NCBI GenBank assembly: GCA_001801485.1
Contig: MGXV01000017.1
Location: forward strand, 1 to 7,812
Length of the DNA stretch: 7,812 nucleotides
Reading direction: 5' to 3'
DNA from: Gammaproteobacteria bacterium RIFCSPHIGHO2_12_FULL_37_14
GTDB lineage: Bacteria; Pseudomonadota; Gammaproteobacteria; DSM-16500
Every line of letters starts with the position of its first letter. Position 1 is the stretch's first letter. Position numbers and translations under genes: made by a program. The notes under the pieces are model-generated. The model did no database searches and had not been told where the DNA came from. It worked only from the letters and a program-made list of their open reading frames with translations. Below, piece by piece: positions 1-5,913 of this stretch.

Positions 1-1
1 A

Positions 2-1321
2 AACAATCCAGCCAGTGGTAGCTATCTCACGAAAAATGTCGGTGATAATATCAATGTTGCCGTCTCAGGCCTGGCTATTAGTGGCGCTGATAGCGGTAAT
101 TATCAATTAAGTGCCACCACAAGCAATGCTGATATCGGCAGCATTACACCAGCCACCTTAATTGCCACAGGAATACTTGCTGAAAATAAAACATTTGATT
201 CATCAACAACGGCAACATTAAATCTTACATCAGCGATTTTATCTACTGTATTGACTGGTGATGAAGTTAGCATTAATCCAAGTGGCTACATTGCAAATTT
301 TGATACTCCTAATGTTGGAAATAGTATTCCAATAACTGTTAGAAATTTGAGTTTAGTTGGAACTTCAGCTGCAAACTATATGTTAACGCAACCAACTGGC
401 ATTAGTGCCAGCATTTTTGCTTTGCCAACCGTCGTGAGCACAGAAGCAAGTAGTGTTCCTATTAATATTCCTATCCAAGCTATACTTCCTGTTTCCACCA
501 TCGAAAACTCAGTGACTACGGTGAATGTCACGCCTATCATTGACAATAATGTAAATAATTTGCCAAGCAACAGCATACCAATATTTGCATCACAAGGAGC
601 AAATGTGGAAGCTCCATTTGCTGAATCCACTCCTAGTATCCGTGCCCCAGGAGCAATTGGTCTCGCAGCAGGTACAACGCTTACTAATTTAACGTACAAA
701 TTGCTAACAACTCTATCTAAAAAAGCAGAAGGAGCAATGCTTCCTACTAAAGAGAATTATATTCGAACAATATTTGCATTTGCTTTCTTAGGTAGTATGA
801 TCAGTTTACTAAAACAAATTCGAACCGTACGAATGCCGAAAATTCCATCCATTGACGAAATTCAGCTATTAGATATGAATTATTTAAAAAAATTGAGTTT
901 TGATTTTAAAACATATCTCAATAACATTAATGGATTTTCACAAATGCTTTATGCTGGAAAATTTGGTGAGCTGCCCGCCGAGCAAAAAATTTATGTTGAA
1001 AACATTATCCAAAGCGCTAACGATATCCATCAGTTAATTCAAGATATAGATAAATTATATTTACTGAAGACAAATGATACGCCAAGTTATGCTGAATATG
1101 GCAAATTATTTTACCGATTATCTTTTGAATTGCGAACCGCATTAAATAATACAATTGGTTATTCTGATCTATTAGTTAATAATAAAATAGGACATATTAC
1201 TGCTGATCAAAGAATCTATCTAAACGAAATTACCAATAGCTCAACTCATATTTTAGAATTAACCAATATAACAATATGGCTATATACAGTTGAACAAGCC
1301 GTGCAGCCTATTGTCATGTAA
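2..1321 (+). CDS. YDG-repeat adhesin-like protein with C-terminal tandem HisKA-like domains (5' truncated by window)
   Basis: The frame is open from base 2 to the TAA at 1319-1321 (439 visible residues), so the gene starts before the window; the TTG at 251 is not its start. Visible residues 1-50 and 51-138 are YDG/MBG-type beta repeats: FDSST stands for the usual YDGTT, followed by GDEVSI, a Gly/Ile/Thr strand and the LVGTSAANYMLTQP ending. Such repeats occur in filamentous-hemagglutinin-like secreted adhesins. Residues 139-250 are a Ser/Thr/Pro/Asn-rich linker. Residues 254-270 form one hydrophobic segment followed by K and R residues, which by the positive-inside rule puts the C-terminus in the cytoplasm. 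Residues about 293-356 and 365-428 are two copies of a HisKA-like helical hairpin. No ATPase domain follows. The adhesin assignment is by family; the membrane topology and any signalling role are inference. Confidence 0.8.
   Translation, partial: NNPASGSYLTKNVGDNINVAVSGLAISGADSGNYQLSATTSNADIGSITPATLIATGILAENKTFDSSTTATLNLTSAILSTVLTGDEVSINPSGYIANFDTPNVGNSIPITVRNLSLVGTSAANYMLTQPTGISASIFALPTVVSTEASSVPINIPIQAILPVSTIENSVTTVNVTPIIDNNVNNLPSNSIPIFASQGANVEAPFAESTPSIRAPGAIGLAAGTTLTNLTYKLLTTLSKKAEGAMLPTKENYIRTIFAFAFLGSMISLLKQIRTVRMPKIPSIDEIQLLDMNYLKKLSFDFKTYLNNINGFSQMLYAGKFGELPAEQKIYVENIIQSANDIHQLIQDIDKLYLLKTNDTPSYAEYGKLFYRLSFELRTALNNTIGYSDLLVNNKIGHITADQRIYLNEITNSSTHILELTNITIWLYTVEQAVQPIVM
878..1285 (+). 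repeat. Tandem duplicated HisKA-like domain, phosphoacceptor His replaced by Phe in both copies
   Basis: Copy 1 (878-1069) reads SFDFKT then YLNNINGFSQML, and later GELPAEQKIYVENI. Copy 2 (1094-1285) reads SFELRT then ALNNTIGYSDLL, and later GHITADQRIYLNEI. Both match the HisKA pattern SHELRTPLN..IGFSELL...G.L...Q..YL..I. The residue aligned with the phosphorylated His is Phe in both (codons 899-901 and 1124-1126, both TTT). The two Phe residues lie 75 residues apart. The copies are clearly diverged, so the duplication is old. No HATPase_c domain follows, so kinase activity is not expected; a dimerisation or partner-binding role is inference. Confidence 0.68.
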
Positions 1322-1338
1322 CTGCATTTGATTGAACC

Positions 1339-1950
1339 TTACTCATTACGACGACTAGCTTTTACCGTATTTATCCAATAGTTTTTCATTTCTTCTGTAT
1401 CTTTAAAAAGAATACGTTCTAGGCACTCAGGCCCAGAATAATTATCCAGCCTACCATCAAATAGTTTTCCATTTAAGTGATCAGTTTCATGTTGAAATAC
1501 TCTGGCTTCCCATCCTTCCATCATATGCTCTATTTTCTCTCCTTCCAGATTATAATAAGTAGCAGTAATTGCTTCATAACGATTAACAATGCCAGCTGTC
1601 AGTGGAATAGAAAAACAACCTTCATAAGCCGCGACCATTTTAGGTTCTGTTTCGTTAGGGCGCAGGTAAGGAACATATAATGGATTAATCATTACCTCTA
1701 ATTTTTTTTCTTCCTCTGATCCTTGTGGCGTAAAAATAAATACTCTTCTTTTGATTCCCCATTGGTTTGCAGCCATACCAGCCGCACTTTCATGGACACC
1801 ATTAGCATTCTTTAGTTGAGTCGGCAAAATTGAATAACACATATCTTTTATAGTTTCACGAAGTTCCAGATCGTTAAAATCCATCACAGGCGGTATTATT
1901 TCACGTAAAATCGGATGGGTTTTTTCAACAAAAAATAATAATTTTGGCAT
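1339..1950 (-). CDS. def: Peptide deformylase
   Basis: This 203-residue protein belongs to the metalloenzyme family that removes the formyl group from the N-terminal Met of new proteins in the cytoplasm. All three motifs are visible. Motif I is AAGMAANQ at residues 56-63 (family GxGxAAxQ, with the first Gly replaced by Ala). Motif II is EGCFS at 110-114, with metal ligand Cys112. Motif III is QHETDHLNG at 153-161, with ligands His154 and His158 and catalytic Glu155. The length is somewhat above the usual 165-190, with a charged C-terminal tail after about residue 170. The ATG follows AGAGAT about 7 nt upstream. The gene converges on the adhesin gene with only 17 bp between them. It is not next to fmt, so it may be a second, accessory deformylase. 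That is inference, since the rest of the genome is unseen. Confidence 0.93.
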   Translation of the reverse strand: MPKLLFFVEKTHPILREIIPPVMDFNDLELRETIKDMCYSILPTQLKNANGVHESAAGMAANQWGIKRRVFIFTPQGSEEEKKLEVMINPLYVPYLRPNETEPKMVAAYEGCFSIPLTAGIVNRYEAITATYYNLEGEKIEHMMEGWEARVFQHETDHLNGKLFDGRLDNYSGPECLERILFKDTEEMKNYWINTVKASRRNE

Positions 1951-1977
1951 GGCACTTATCTCTATAGTGTTTTTAAT

Positions 1978-2006
1978 TTGCTCTCATTTAAATTTAACGC
2001 TATGAT
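1978..2006 (+). promoter_or_regulatory. Candidate sigma-70 promoter for the entericidin-like ORF
   Basis: TTGCTC (1978-1983), a 17-bp spacer and TATGAT (2001-2006) give a plausible sigma-70 promoter, with transcription expected near 2013. This lies about 30 bases before the ATG at 2044. The call is by motif only. Confidence 0.4.
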
Positions 2007-2010
2007 TATA
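2005..2010 (-). promoter_or_regulatory. Candidate -10 box for the deformylase gene
   Basis: The minus strand reads TATAAT here, about 55 bp upstream of the deformylase ATG. No good -35 lies 16-18 bp further upstream. The box overlaps the divergent -10 of the plus-strand promoter at 2001-2006. Confidence 0.35.
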
Positions 2011-2017
2011 TTTTTAC

Positions 2018-2032
2018 TGCGAAATCTTCGCA
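2018..2032. repeat. Short perfect inverted repeat between divergent genes
   Basis: TGCGAA, three bases (ATC), TTCGCA: six perfect pairs. It lies just downstream of the plus-strand promoter and where the minus-strand -35 would be. It could be an operator or a 5'-leader hairpin; chance is also possible at this size. Confidence 0.3.
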
Positions 2033-2043
2033 TGGAGCTTATC

Positions 2044-2118
2044 ATGTTACGGAATGTTTTGGTAATGATTTTGCTACCTGGTTGTCAAACTGTCCAAGGA
2101 TTAGGAAAAGACATATAA
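2044..2118 (+). CDS. Truncated entericidin-like small lipoprotein (24 aa)
   Basis: The ORF encodes 24 residues: a short basic start (MLRN), a hydrophobic stretch (VLVMILL), a lipobox-like LPGC with Cys14, then QTVQGLGKDI and TAA. This matches the entericidin A/B family, small envelope lipoproteins whose mature part begins C-x-TV-x-G-x-G-x-DI and normally continues another 15-20 residues (EAIxxAA). Here the reading frame stops directly after the signature, and the bases after the stop do not resume the usual EAI pattern. GGAG at 2034-2037 lies 6 nt before the ATG, a good ribosome binding site. An upstream in-frame ATG at 2032 lacks one. Pro at the lipobox -2 position is unusual. It is either a decayed entericidin or an unusually short one. 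Confidence 0.55.
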   Translation: MLRNVLVMILLPGCQTVQGLGKDI

Positions 2119-2119
2119 T
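2091..2119 (+). promoter_or_regulatory. Candidate promoter for the DUF218 gene
   Basis: A perfect TATAAT at 2114-2119 overlaps the stop codon of the entericidin-like ORF. A weak -35 (TGTCCA, 2091-2096) lies 17 bp upstream. It gives a leader of about 55 bases for the downstream gene. The -35 match is poor. Confidence 0.3.
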
Positions 2120-2179
2120 CTGTAGAATCAAATTTTATTACTGAGTGTTGAGTAGGGCAATGATAAACAAGTGGTAAAT

Positions 2180-2815
2180 ATGAAAATGAATTTAAGCGCT
2201 ATTATTATATTAGGACCAGGCCAGCTTCCTGATGGAACCATGTTACCGTGGGGAAAATCAAGAATAGATGCAGCTTATCAAAGATTCCTTAATACTGAAT
2301 ACCCATCGTACATTATTTTAAGTGGCGGCAGAAAGTCGCACTTTACTTCAGAAGCAAGCGCTATGCGTGATTTTGTACAGAATCATTATCCAGATATGCT
2401 GAAAACACTTTTATTAGAAGAATTATCAATAGATACATTGCAGAATGCATTTTTTACTAAAGTCATTCATATTGATCCACTCGAAATAAAGCAACTAACC
2501 ATTATTACTAATTTATTTCATATGCCAAGAGTAAGACAGATTTTTACAAATTTATTCAATGCTTCGTATCAGTTAAAATTTTTAGAAGCAGCCGATCCTG
2601 AAGCTGATGAAAAAACTATAGCAACCCAAAAAGTCATTGAAAAATCTGCGATCGAATTTAACGAACACACCTTATTTTGTAACGATATAAATATAAACCT
2701 AAAAACAGTTCATTCTTTGATCTTCAATATTAACCCTGATATATCACTCGCATACAAAAACATGATAACAAAGCTTCAACCGTTCTTCACACTCAATCCG
2801 CAGGCAGACTCTTAA
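2180..2815 (+). CDS. DUF218 (YdcF/SanA/ElyC-type) family protein
   Basis: The protein has 211 residues from the ATG at 2180. The DUF218 fold is recognised from ILGPG near residues 11-14, DGTMLPWGKSRID at 18-30, ILSGGRK at 46-52 with EA at 58-59, the SIDTLQNA motif (family E.S..T..NA), and TNLFHMPRVRQIF, which matches the family T..FH..R motif. Members with known roles act in envelope integrity or bind nucleotide-like ligands; the exact reaction is not settled. There is no N-terminal membrane segment, unlike SanA and ElyC, so this copy looks soluble, like YdcF. An in-frame GTG at 2171 is an alternative start. The ATG at 2180 is preferred for its AGTGG 5 nt upstream, though that site is weak. 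A five-codon ORF (2160-2177) overlaps the start region. It lies 89 bp before the deacetylase gene and may share transcription with it. Confidence 0.8.
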   Translation: MKMNLSAIIILGPGQLPDGTMLPWGKSRIDAAYQRFLNTEYPSYIILSGGRKSHFTSEASAMRDFVQNHYPDMLKTLLLEELSIDTLQNAFFTKVIHIDPLEIKQLTIITNLFHMPRVRQIFTNLFNASYQLKFLEAADPEADEKTIATQKVIEKSAIEFNEHTLFCNDININLKTVHSLIFNINPDISLAYKNMITKLQPFFTLNPQADS

Positions 2816-2892
2816 AGTATAGGAGTGACACCTCGTCGGAGCGGCAATAAAATAAAATTAGCAGATCAAATCAGCACCCTCATTGATATATA

Positions 2893-2896
2893 GGAG
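2893..2896 (+). promoter_or_regulatory. Ribosome binding site of the deacetylase-like gene
   Basis: GGAG lies 8 nt before the ATG at 2905. A nearer ATG at 2900 gives only MK and a stop, so this site fixes the start at 2905. Confidence 0.6.
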
Positions 2897-2904
2897 AAAA
2901 TGAA

Positions 2905-3819
2905 ATGAAATCTTTATCATCCTTTTTCATATTAATATTTATTTTTTTATCATCATTTACAACTATATCGTTTGCTCAGAATGTTGCTATTACTATGGAC
3001 AATCCTAATTCTGATTCTACGCCATTATTGAACCCTGAAATTCGGGATAAAAAAATACTGTCCGCCTTAATGAAAAATCATTTAAAAATTGTGCTTTTTG
3101 CTCAAGGTGCGCAAGTTGATAATCCGCAGGGACGCGCATTGTTAGCACGTTGGAATAACGCAGGTCATATAATAGGTAATCATACTTACTCACATTTAAG
3201 TATTAATGACGTCAGCGAAGAACACTATGAAGAAGATACATTGAAGAATGAGAAGCTATTACAGCCATATTCTAACTTTAAAAAAATATTTCGCTTTCCA
3301 TTTTTAAAAGAAGGCGACATATCAGCTAAGCGTGATGGATTTAGAAAATTTCTTCGCGAACATGGATATGAAATGGGAAGCGTTACCATTGACGCTTCAG
3401 ACTGGTACATTAGTAAACGTCTCGAAGAAAAATTAGCTCAAAAGCCAAATGCCGATATCACACCTTATAAAGAATATTATCTTCAACACATATGGAATCG
3501 CGCTCAGTATTATGACAACCTTGCTATAGAGGTACTTGGTAGAAGCCCGAATCATACGCTTCTTATTCATCATAATTTACTCAACGCTCTTTTCTTAGGT
3601 GATTTAATTCAAATGTTTAAAGATAAAGGATGGAAAGTGATTAATGCAGACGAAGCATTTCGAGACCCAATATTTAAATTAACGCCAAATACTTTACCGG
3701 CTGGCGAAAGTTTAATTTGGGCATTAGCAAAAGAAACTGGGCGCTATGATGATAAACTGCGATATCCAGCCGAAGATGAATCATATGAAAAAGAAGCGAT
3801 GGATAATTTGGGTCTTTGA
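2905..3819 (+). CDS. Exported polysaccharide deacetylase-like (NodB-fold) protein
   Basis: The 304-residue protein has a signal peptide: MKSLSS, a hydrophobic core at residues 7-22, and likely cleavage after SFA (residue 24). It is therefore exported. The NodB motifs follow in order. Motif 1 is TMDN (30-33) in place of TFDD: the catalytic-base Asp32 is kept, but the metal-ligand Asp is Asn33. Motif 2 is HTYSH (His93, His97, metal ligands). Motif 3 is RFPF (130-133). Motif 4 is DASDW (163-167). Motif 5 is LIHHN (220-224). The family removes N- or O-acetyl groups from peptidoglycan, chitin-like or exopolysaccharide chains. With His93, His97 and Asp32 intact, activity is possible, but the Asn substitution may weaken metal binding. 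The substrate cannot be read from the sequence. A polar C-terminal extension follows residue 255. Confidence 0.85.
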   Translation: MKSLSSFFILIFIFLSSFTTISFAQNVAITMDNPNSDSTPLLNPEIRDKKILSALMKNHLKIVLFAQGAQVDNPQGRALLARWNNAGHIIGNHTYSHLSINDVSEEHYEEDTLKNEKLLQPYSNFKKIFRFPFLKEGDISAKRDGFRKFLREHGYEMGSVTIDASDWYISKRLEEKLAQKPNADITPYKEYYLQHIWNRAQYYDNLAIEVLGRSPNHTLLIHHNLLNALFLGDLIQMFKDKGWKVINADEAFRDPIFKLTPNTLPAGESLIWALAKETGRYDDKLRYPAEDESYEKEAMDNLGL

Positions 3820-3992
3820 TTGTTTGATTTTAATACGAGTAATAAACAACCGACTCGACAGACGCTATCTTTACTGCTTTTATCGTATTTAATTTTGCTT
3901 ATAAGTTTATTTTTCAAGAAATTTTCATTTCCTGGTGGAACTATATTAAACGCACCTATTAACTTTAAAACTTCGCTGATCACATTAAACGA

Positions 3993-4196
3993 ATGGAAAA
4001 TAGCATCTTAGAACAGATAATTAATACGGGAAAATAATTTAGAAATTAAGTTGGCACAGAAAATAGAGCATATTTTTAGAATAAATATCATTTGCTTGAA
4101 GGAATCGATACTTCTATAGGACAAGATTTCTTTATAAATAGTCGTTATCTCCAATGTCCAATTCTTCACCTATCTCAGTTTTTTTCTGAAAACTAA
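3993..4196 (+). pseudogene. Possible frameshifted remnant of a small unrecognised gene
   Basis: Three short open stretches join end to end with one-base frame changes. From ATG 3993: MENSILEQIINTGK, stop at 4035-4037. From about 4033: NNLEIKLAQKIEHIFR. From 4080: NKYHLLEGIDTSIGQDFF, then INSRYLQCPILHLSQFFSEN, stop at 4194-4196. The first change falls in an A-rich run (near 4030-4038) and the second near a T-run (4072-4080), where slippage errors are common. The joined product, about 68 residues, looks protein-like, but I do not recognise the family. No ribosome binding site is visible. It could be chance in AT-rich DNA. Confidence 0.28.
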
Positions 4197-4255
4197 TATC
4201 ACCCTACAACATATGGTCTGTGCCTCAAATTGAATAAATTAAATAAATCATAAGC

Positions 4256-4281
4256 TTAAATATATTTATTAAGATATTTAA
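4256..4281. repeat. AT-rich inverted repeat upstream of the serine hydrolase gene
   Basis: TTAAATAT (4256-4263) and ATATTTAA (4274-4281) are perfect 8-bp inverted copies separated by 10 bp. The repeat lies about 20 bp upstream of the candidate -10 box, so it could be a regulator site. Chance is likely in such AT-rich DNA. Confidence 0.25.
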
Positions 4282-4301
4282 TTTCCTTTAATCCATATTC
4301 G

Positions 4302-4318
4302 TATAATAAAACTATAAT
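4302..4318 (+). promoter_or_regulatory. Two candidate -10 boxes for the serine hydrolase gene
   Basis: Perfect TATAAT hexamers lie at 4302-4307 and 4313-4318, about 40-55 bp before the ATG at 4356. No strong -35 is found at 16-18 bp; the best candidates match only three of six positions. The surrounding DNA is very AT-rich, which weakens the call. Confidence 0.35.
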
Positions 4319-4355
4319 TATTTATAAATACTAGAGTTAATTGGGTCCATATTTT

Positions 4356-5804
4356 ATGAATAGTAAAGGTAGTTGGTCTGAGCAAGAAATCCAAGAAAAG
4401 AACGATGCATCAATAGTTGATAAGGTATTAACAGCATTCTGGAATAAACGGGTTTTATCTAACGAGATTGATCGTATCAGCTCTTTTAAAAGATTTATCA
4501 AATATGAAAAATCAGAAGAACAAATAAAAATAATTGATGAGATTATAGATGATAGTATTAAAAGAAATGATATTGAATCTTTCAAAATATTAATATCTAC
4601 GTTTATTACCCCCTCAGAAGCTATCATGATTGATGTAGCGCAAGGATTAGGTGTTAAGCTCAAGGGCAATGAAGTACAAATTAATAAAATAACTTCTTAT
4701 GACAGAGAACAACTAGAAAGATATATGCAAGATGAAGGAATATCTGCCTCTGTTTATATTGGTAATACAAATTGTGAATTAAAAGAAGGGGATGAAATAT
4801 TGTCCTCAAATACACTCGCAGATGGATATTATACGATTCATTCTGTAACAAAAATATTTACAGGTATTTTGGTATTGCGATTTATTGAAGAAAAAATAAT
4901 TAAAGAAAGTGATTTAGTAAAACCGATTTGTGATATCTTCCCTGAATTTGTAGATTCTCTACCAAATAAATTAAAAGAACATTTTACCCAGTATAAAATT
5001 ACTTTGTATCAATTAATGGTACACGAAGGTGGCTTATCAGATTACTTACTTGATGATAAGAGTAAAAATCATTTAGGATATTTGACAGCTATTTCTACTT
5101 CACTAAAACAAAAATCTAAACTACCGGTAATAAATGATATTTGTGATTTCCTTCAATATGCTGGTCCAACTGAACCTGATATGATAAATAAGTCCCGCTA
5201 TAGCAATGTGGGATTCAATATAATTGGAATGTTATTAGAATATTTATCACATCAGAATTTTGAAACTTTGTTAAATAAATATATTTTAAAAGAAGCAGGT
5301 ATTTCAGCCGATGATTTTTCTAAAGTGATGCCAGCAAAAAATGCCATATTCAATACAATAGATGATAGGCCTCCATATATAATTGCTGGTCCAGCAGCAG
5401 GCCACTGGGCAAAATTAAAATCACTAGCACAATTCGCAAAATGGTTTTATGAAAAAAGTAATAATGATACTAATTTTAAATCCTTATTAAATAAGTGGGG
5501 GCAAGAATTTTATAAAAACGGAATAATAGAACATACAGGATATGTTGAATCTTCTGCTGCATTTCTATCTATCTCATTAAAAACAGGAAACATACTAGTC
5601 GTATTAACAAATCAAAAATCAGGTCAAGCTATTGAATTACCATTGATTATAAAAAAGCATATTCACAACCGTTTCTCTTCCTCAGAACAAGAAATAACTA
5701 CCGCCTCTCAATTGGGGATTTTCAGCAATTCAAAAACAGATACGCAAAAAGAAAGCATTGATTTTAGCCAAAATAAGGGTTCTAAGAGGAGCTCACCGAA
5801 GTAA
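4356..5804 (+). CDS. Serine hydrolase of the beta-lactamase / penicillin-binding-protein fold, cytoplasmic-type
   Basis: From the ATG at 4356 the protein has 482 residues. The catalytic motifs of the class C beta-lactamase/LACTB-like fold are present: SVTK at 163-166 (nucleophile Ser163, Lys166), HEGGLSDYL near 223-231, YSN at 282-284 (Tyr282), and HTG at 393-395 in place of KTG. Residues 1 to about 110 are a charged, helix-rich region with no counterpart in plain beta-lactamases. There is no signal peptide, whereas most relatives are exported. The last 40 residues are polar (Ser, Glu, Lys, Gln). Family members are peptidases, esterases or amidases, and the substrate is unknown here. An in-frame TTG at 4341 would add five residues and has TAGAG 4 nt upstream; ATG is preferred by codon. 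An antibiotic-resistance role is not supported, since the enzyme appears not to be exported. Confidence 0.82.
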   Translation: MNSKGSWSEQEIQEKNDASIVDKVLTAFWNKRVLSNEIDRISSFKRFIKYEKSEEQIKIIDEIIDDSIKRNDIESFKILISTFITPSEAIMIDVAQGLGVKLKGNEVQINKITSYDREQLERYMQDEGISASVYIGNTNCELKEGDEILSSNTLADGYYTIHSVTKIFTGILVLRFIEEKIIKESDLVKPICDIFPEFVDSLPNKLKEHFTQYKITLYQLMVHEGGLSDYLLDDKSKNHLGYLTAISTSLKQKSKLPVINDICDFLQYAGPTEPDMINKSRYSNVGFNIIGMLLEYLSHQNFETLLNKYILKEAGISADDFSKVMPAKNAIFNTIDDRPPYIIAGPAAGHWAKLKSLAQFAKWFYEKSNNDTNFKSLLNKWGQEFYKNGIIEHTGYVESSAAFLSISLKTGNILVVLTNQKSGQAIELPLIIKKHIHNRFSSSEQEITTASQLGIFSNSKTDTQKESIDFSQNKGSKRSSPK

Positions 5805-5814
5805 TTCGGTGGGT
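5791..5814. repeat. Strong hairpin with the stop codon in its loop
   Basis: Bases 5792-5800 (CTCACCGAA) pair with 5805-5813 (TTCGGTGGG) in nine pairs, one of them G-U; a further G-U pair at 5791/5814 is possible. The loop is GTAA (5801-5804) and contains the TAA stop of the serine hydrolase gene. No T-run follows on the plus strand and no T-run follows on the minus strand, so it is not a standard intrinsic terminator. It may protect the mRNA 3' end or act as a Rho-assisted stop. Confidence 0.5.
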
Positions 5815-5886
5815 CTACTCACAAGTACCCTGGGCACATACAATCCGGTAAACAGAATTACTAGATTTTTTTCCAAAAAGAGCCCC

Positions 5887-5911
5887 GTGGATTCAACCAA
5901 TAACTGCAACC
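5887..5911 (+). mobile_element. IS30-family-like terminal inverted repeat, left end
   Basis: The sequence is GTGGATTCAACCAATAA, C, then TGCAACC. It matches the repeat at 7701-7725 (reverse complement) in 24 of 25 positions. It resembles the IS30 end as I recall it (GT-A-GATTCAA...GCAAC pattern). The stop codon of the DJ-1/PfpI gene lies only 2 bp inside it. No direct repeat flanks the two ends. Confidence 0.65.
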
Positions 5912-5913
5912 CA

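Larger units (their letters stand above)
3820..4340. other. Long region without an intact gene
   Basis: About 520 bp separate the deacetylase from the serine hydrolase gene. An open frame from a TTG at 3820 to 4011 (63 residues) has no ribosome binding site or recognisable family. The opposite strand is also open for a while but mostly mirrors the deacetylase 3' end. The middle holds a frameshifted protein-like stretch (3993-4196). The end is very AT-rich and carries an inverted repeat and two TATAAT boxes. No terminator with a T-run was found after the deacetylase stop. Confidence 0.5.

Noticed and set aside
376..699. Open frame on the minus strand inside the adhesin gene
   Set aside because: It is fully inside a clear YDG-repeat gene and resembles no protein family; it is a shadow frame.
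2819..2835. Possible terminator after the DUF218 gene (AGGAGTGACACCTC)
   Set aside because: The pairing is interrupted and no T-run follows.
3836..3857. CGAGT / ACTCG inverted repeat after the deacetylase gene as a terminator
   Set aside because: Only five pairs, a 12-base loop and no T-run.
3744..3983. Minus-strand open frame of 79 residues
   Set aside because: It overlaps the end of the deacetylase gene and has no upstream ribosome binding site or recognisable domain.
3820..4011. Open frame from a TTG directly after the deacetylase stop (63 residues)
   Set aside because: No ribosome binding site, no known family, and a hydrophobic run typical of translated AT-rich DNA.
4356..5804. Serine hydrolase as an antibiotic-resistance beta-lactamase
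   Set aside because: No export signal and an HTG third motif with a large N-terminal extension; the family includes many non-resistance enzymes.
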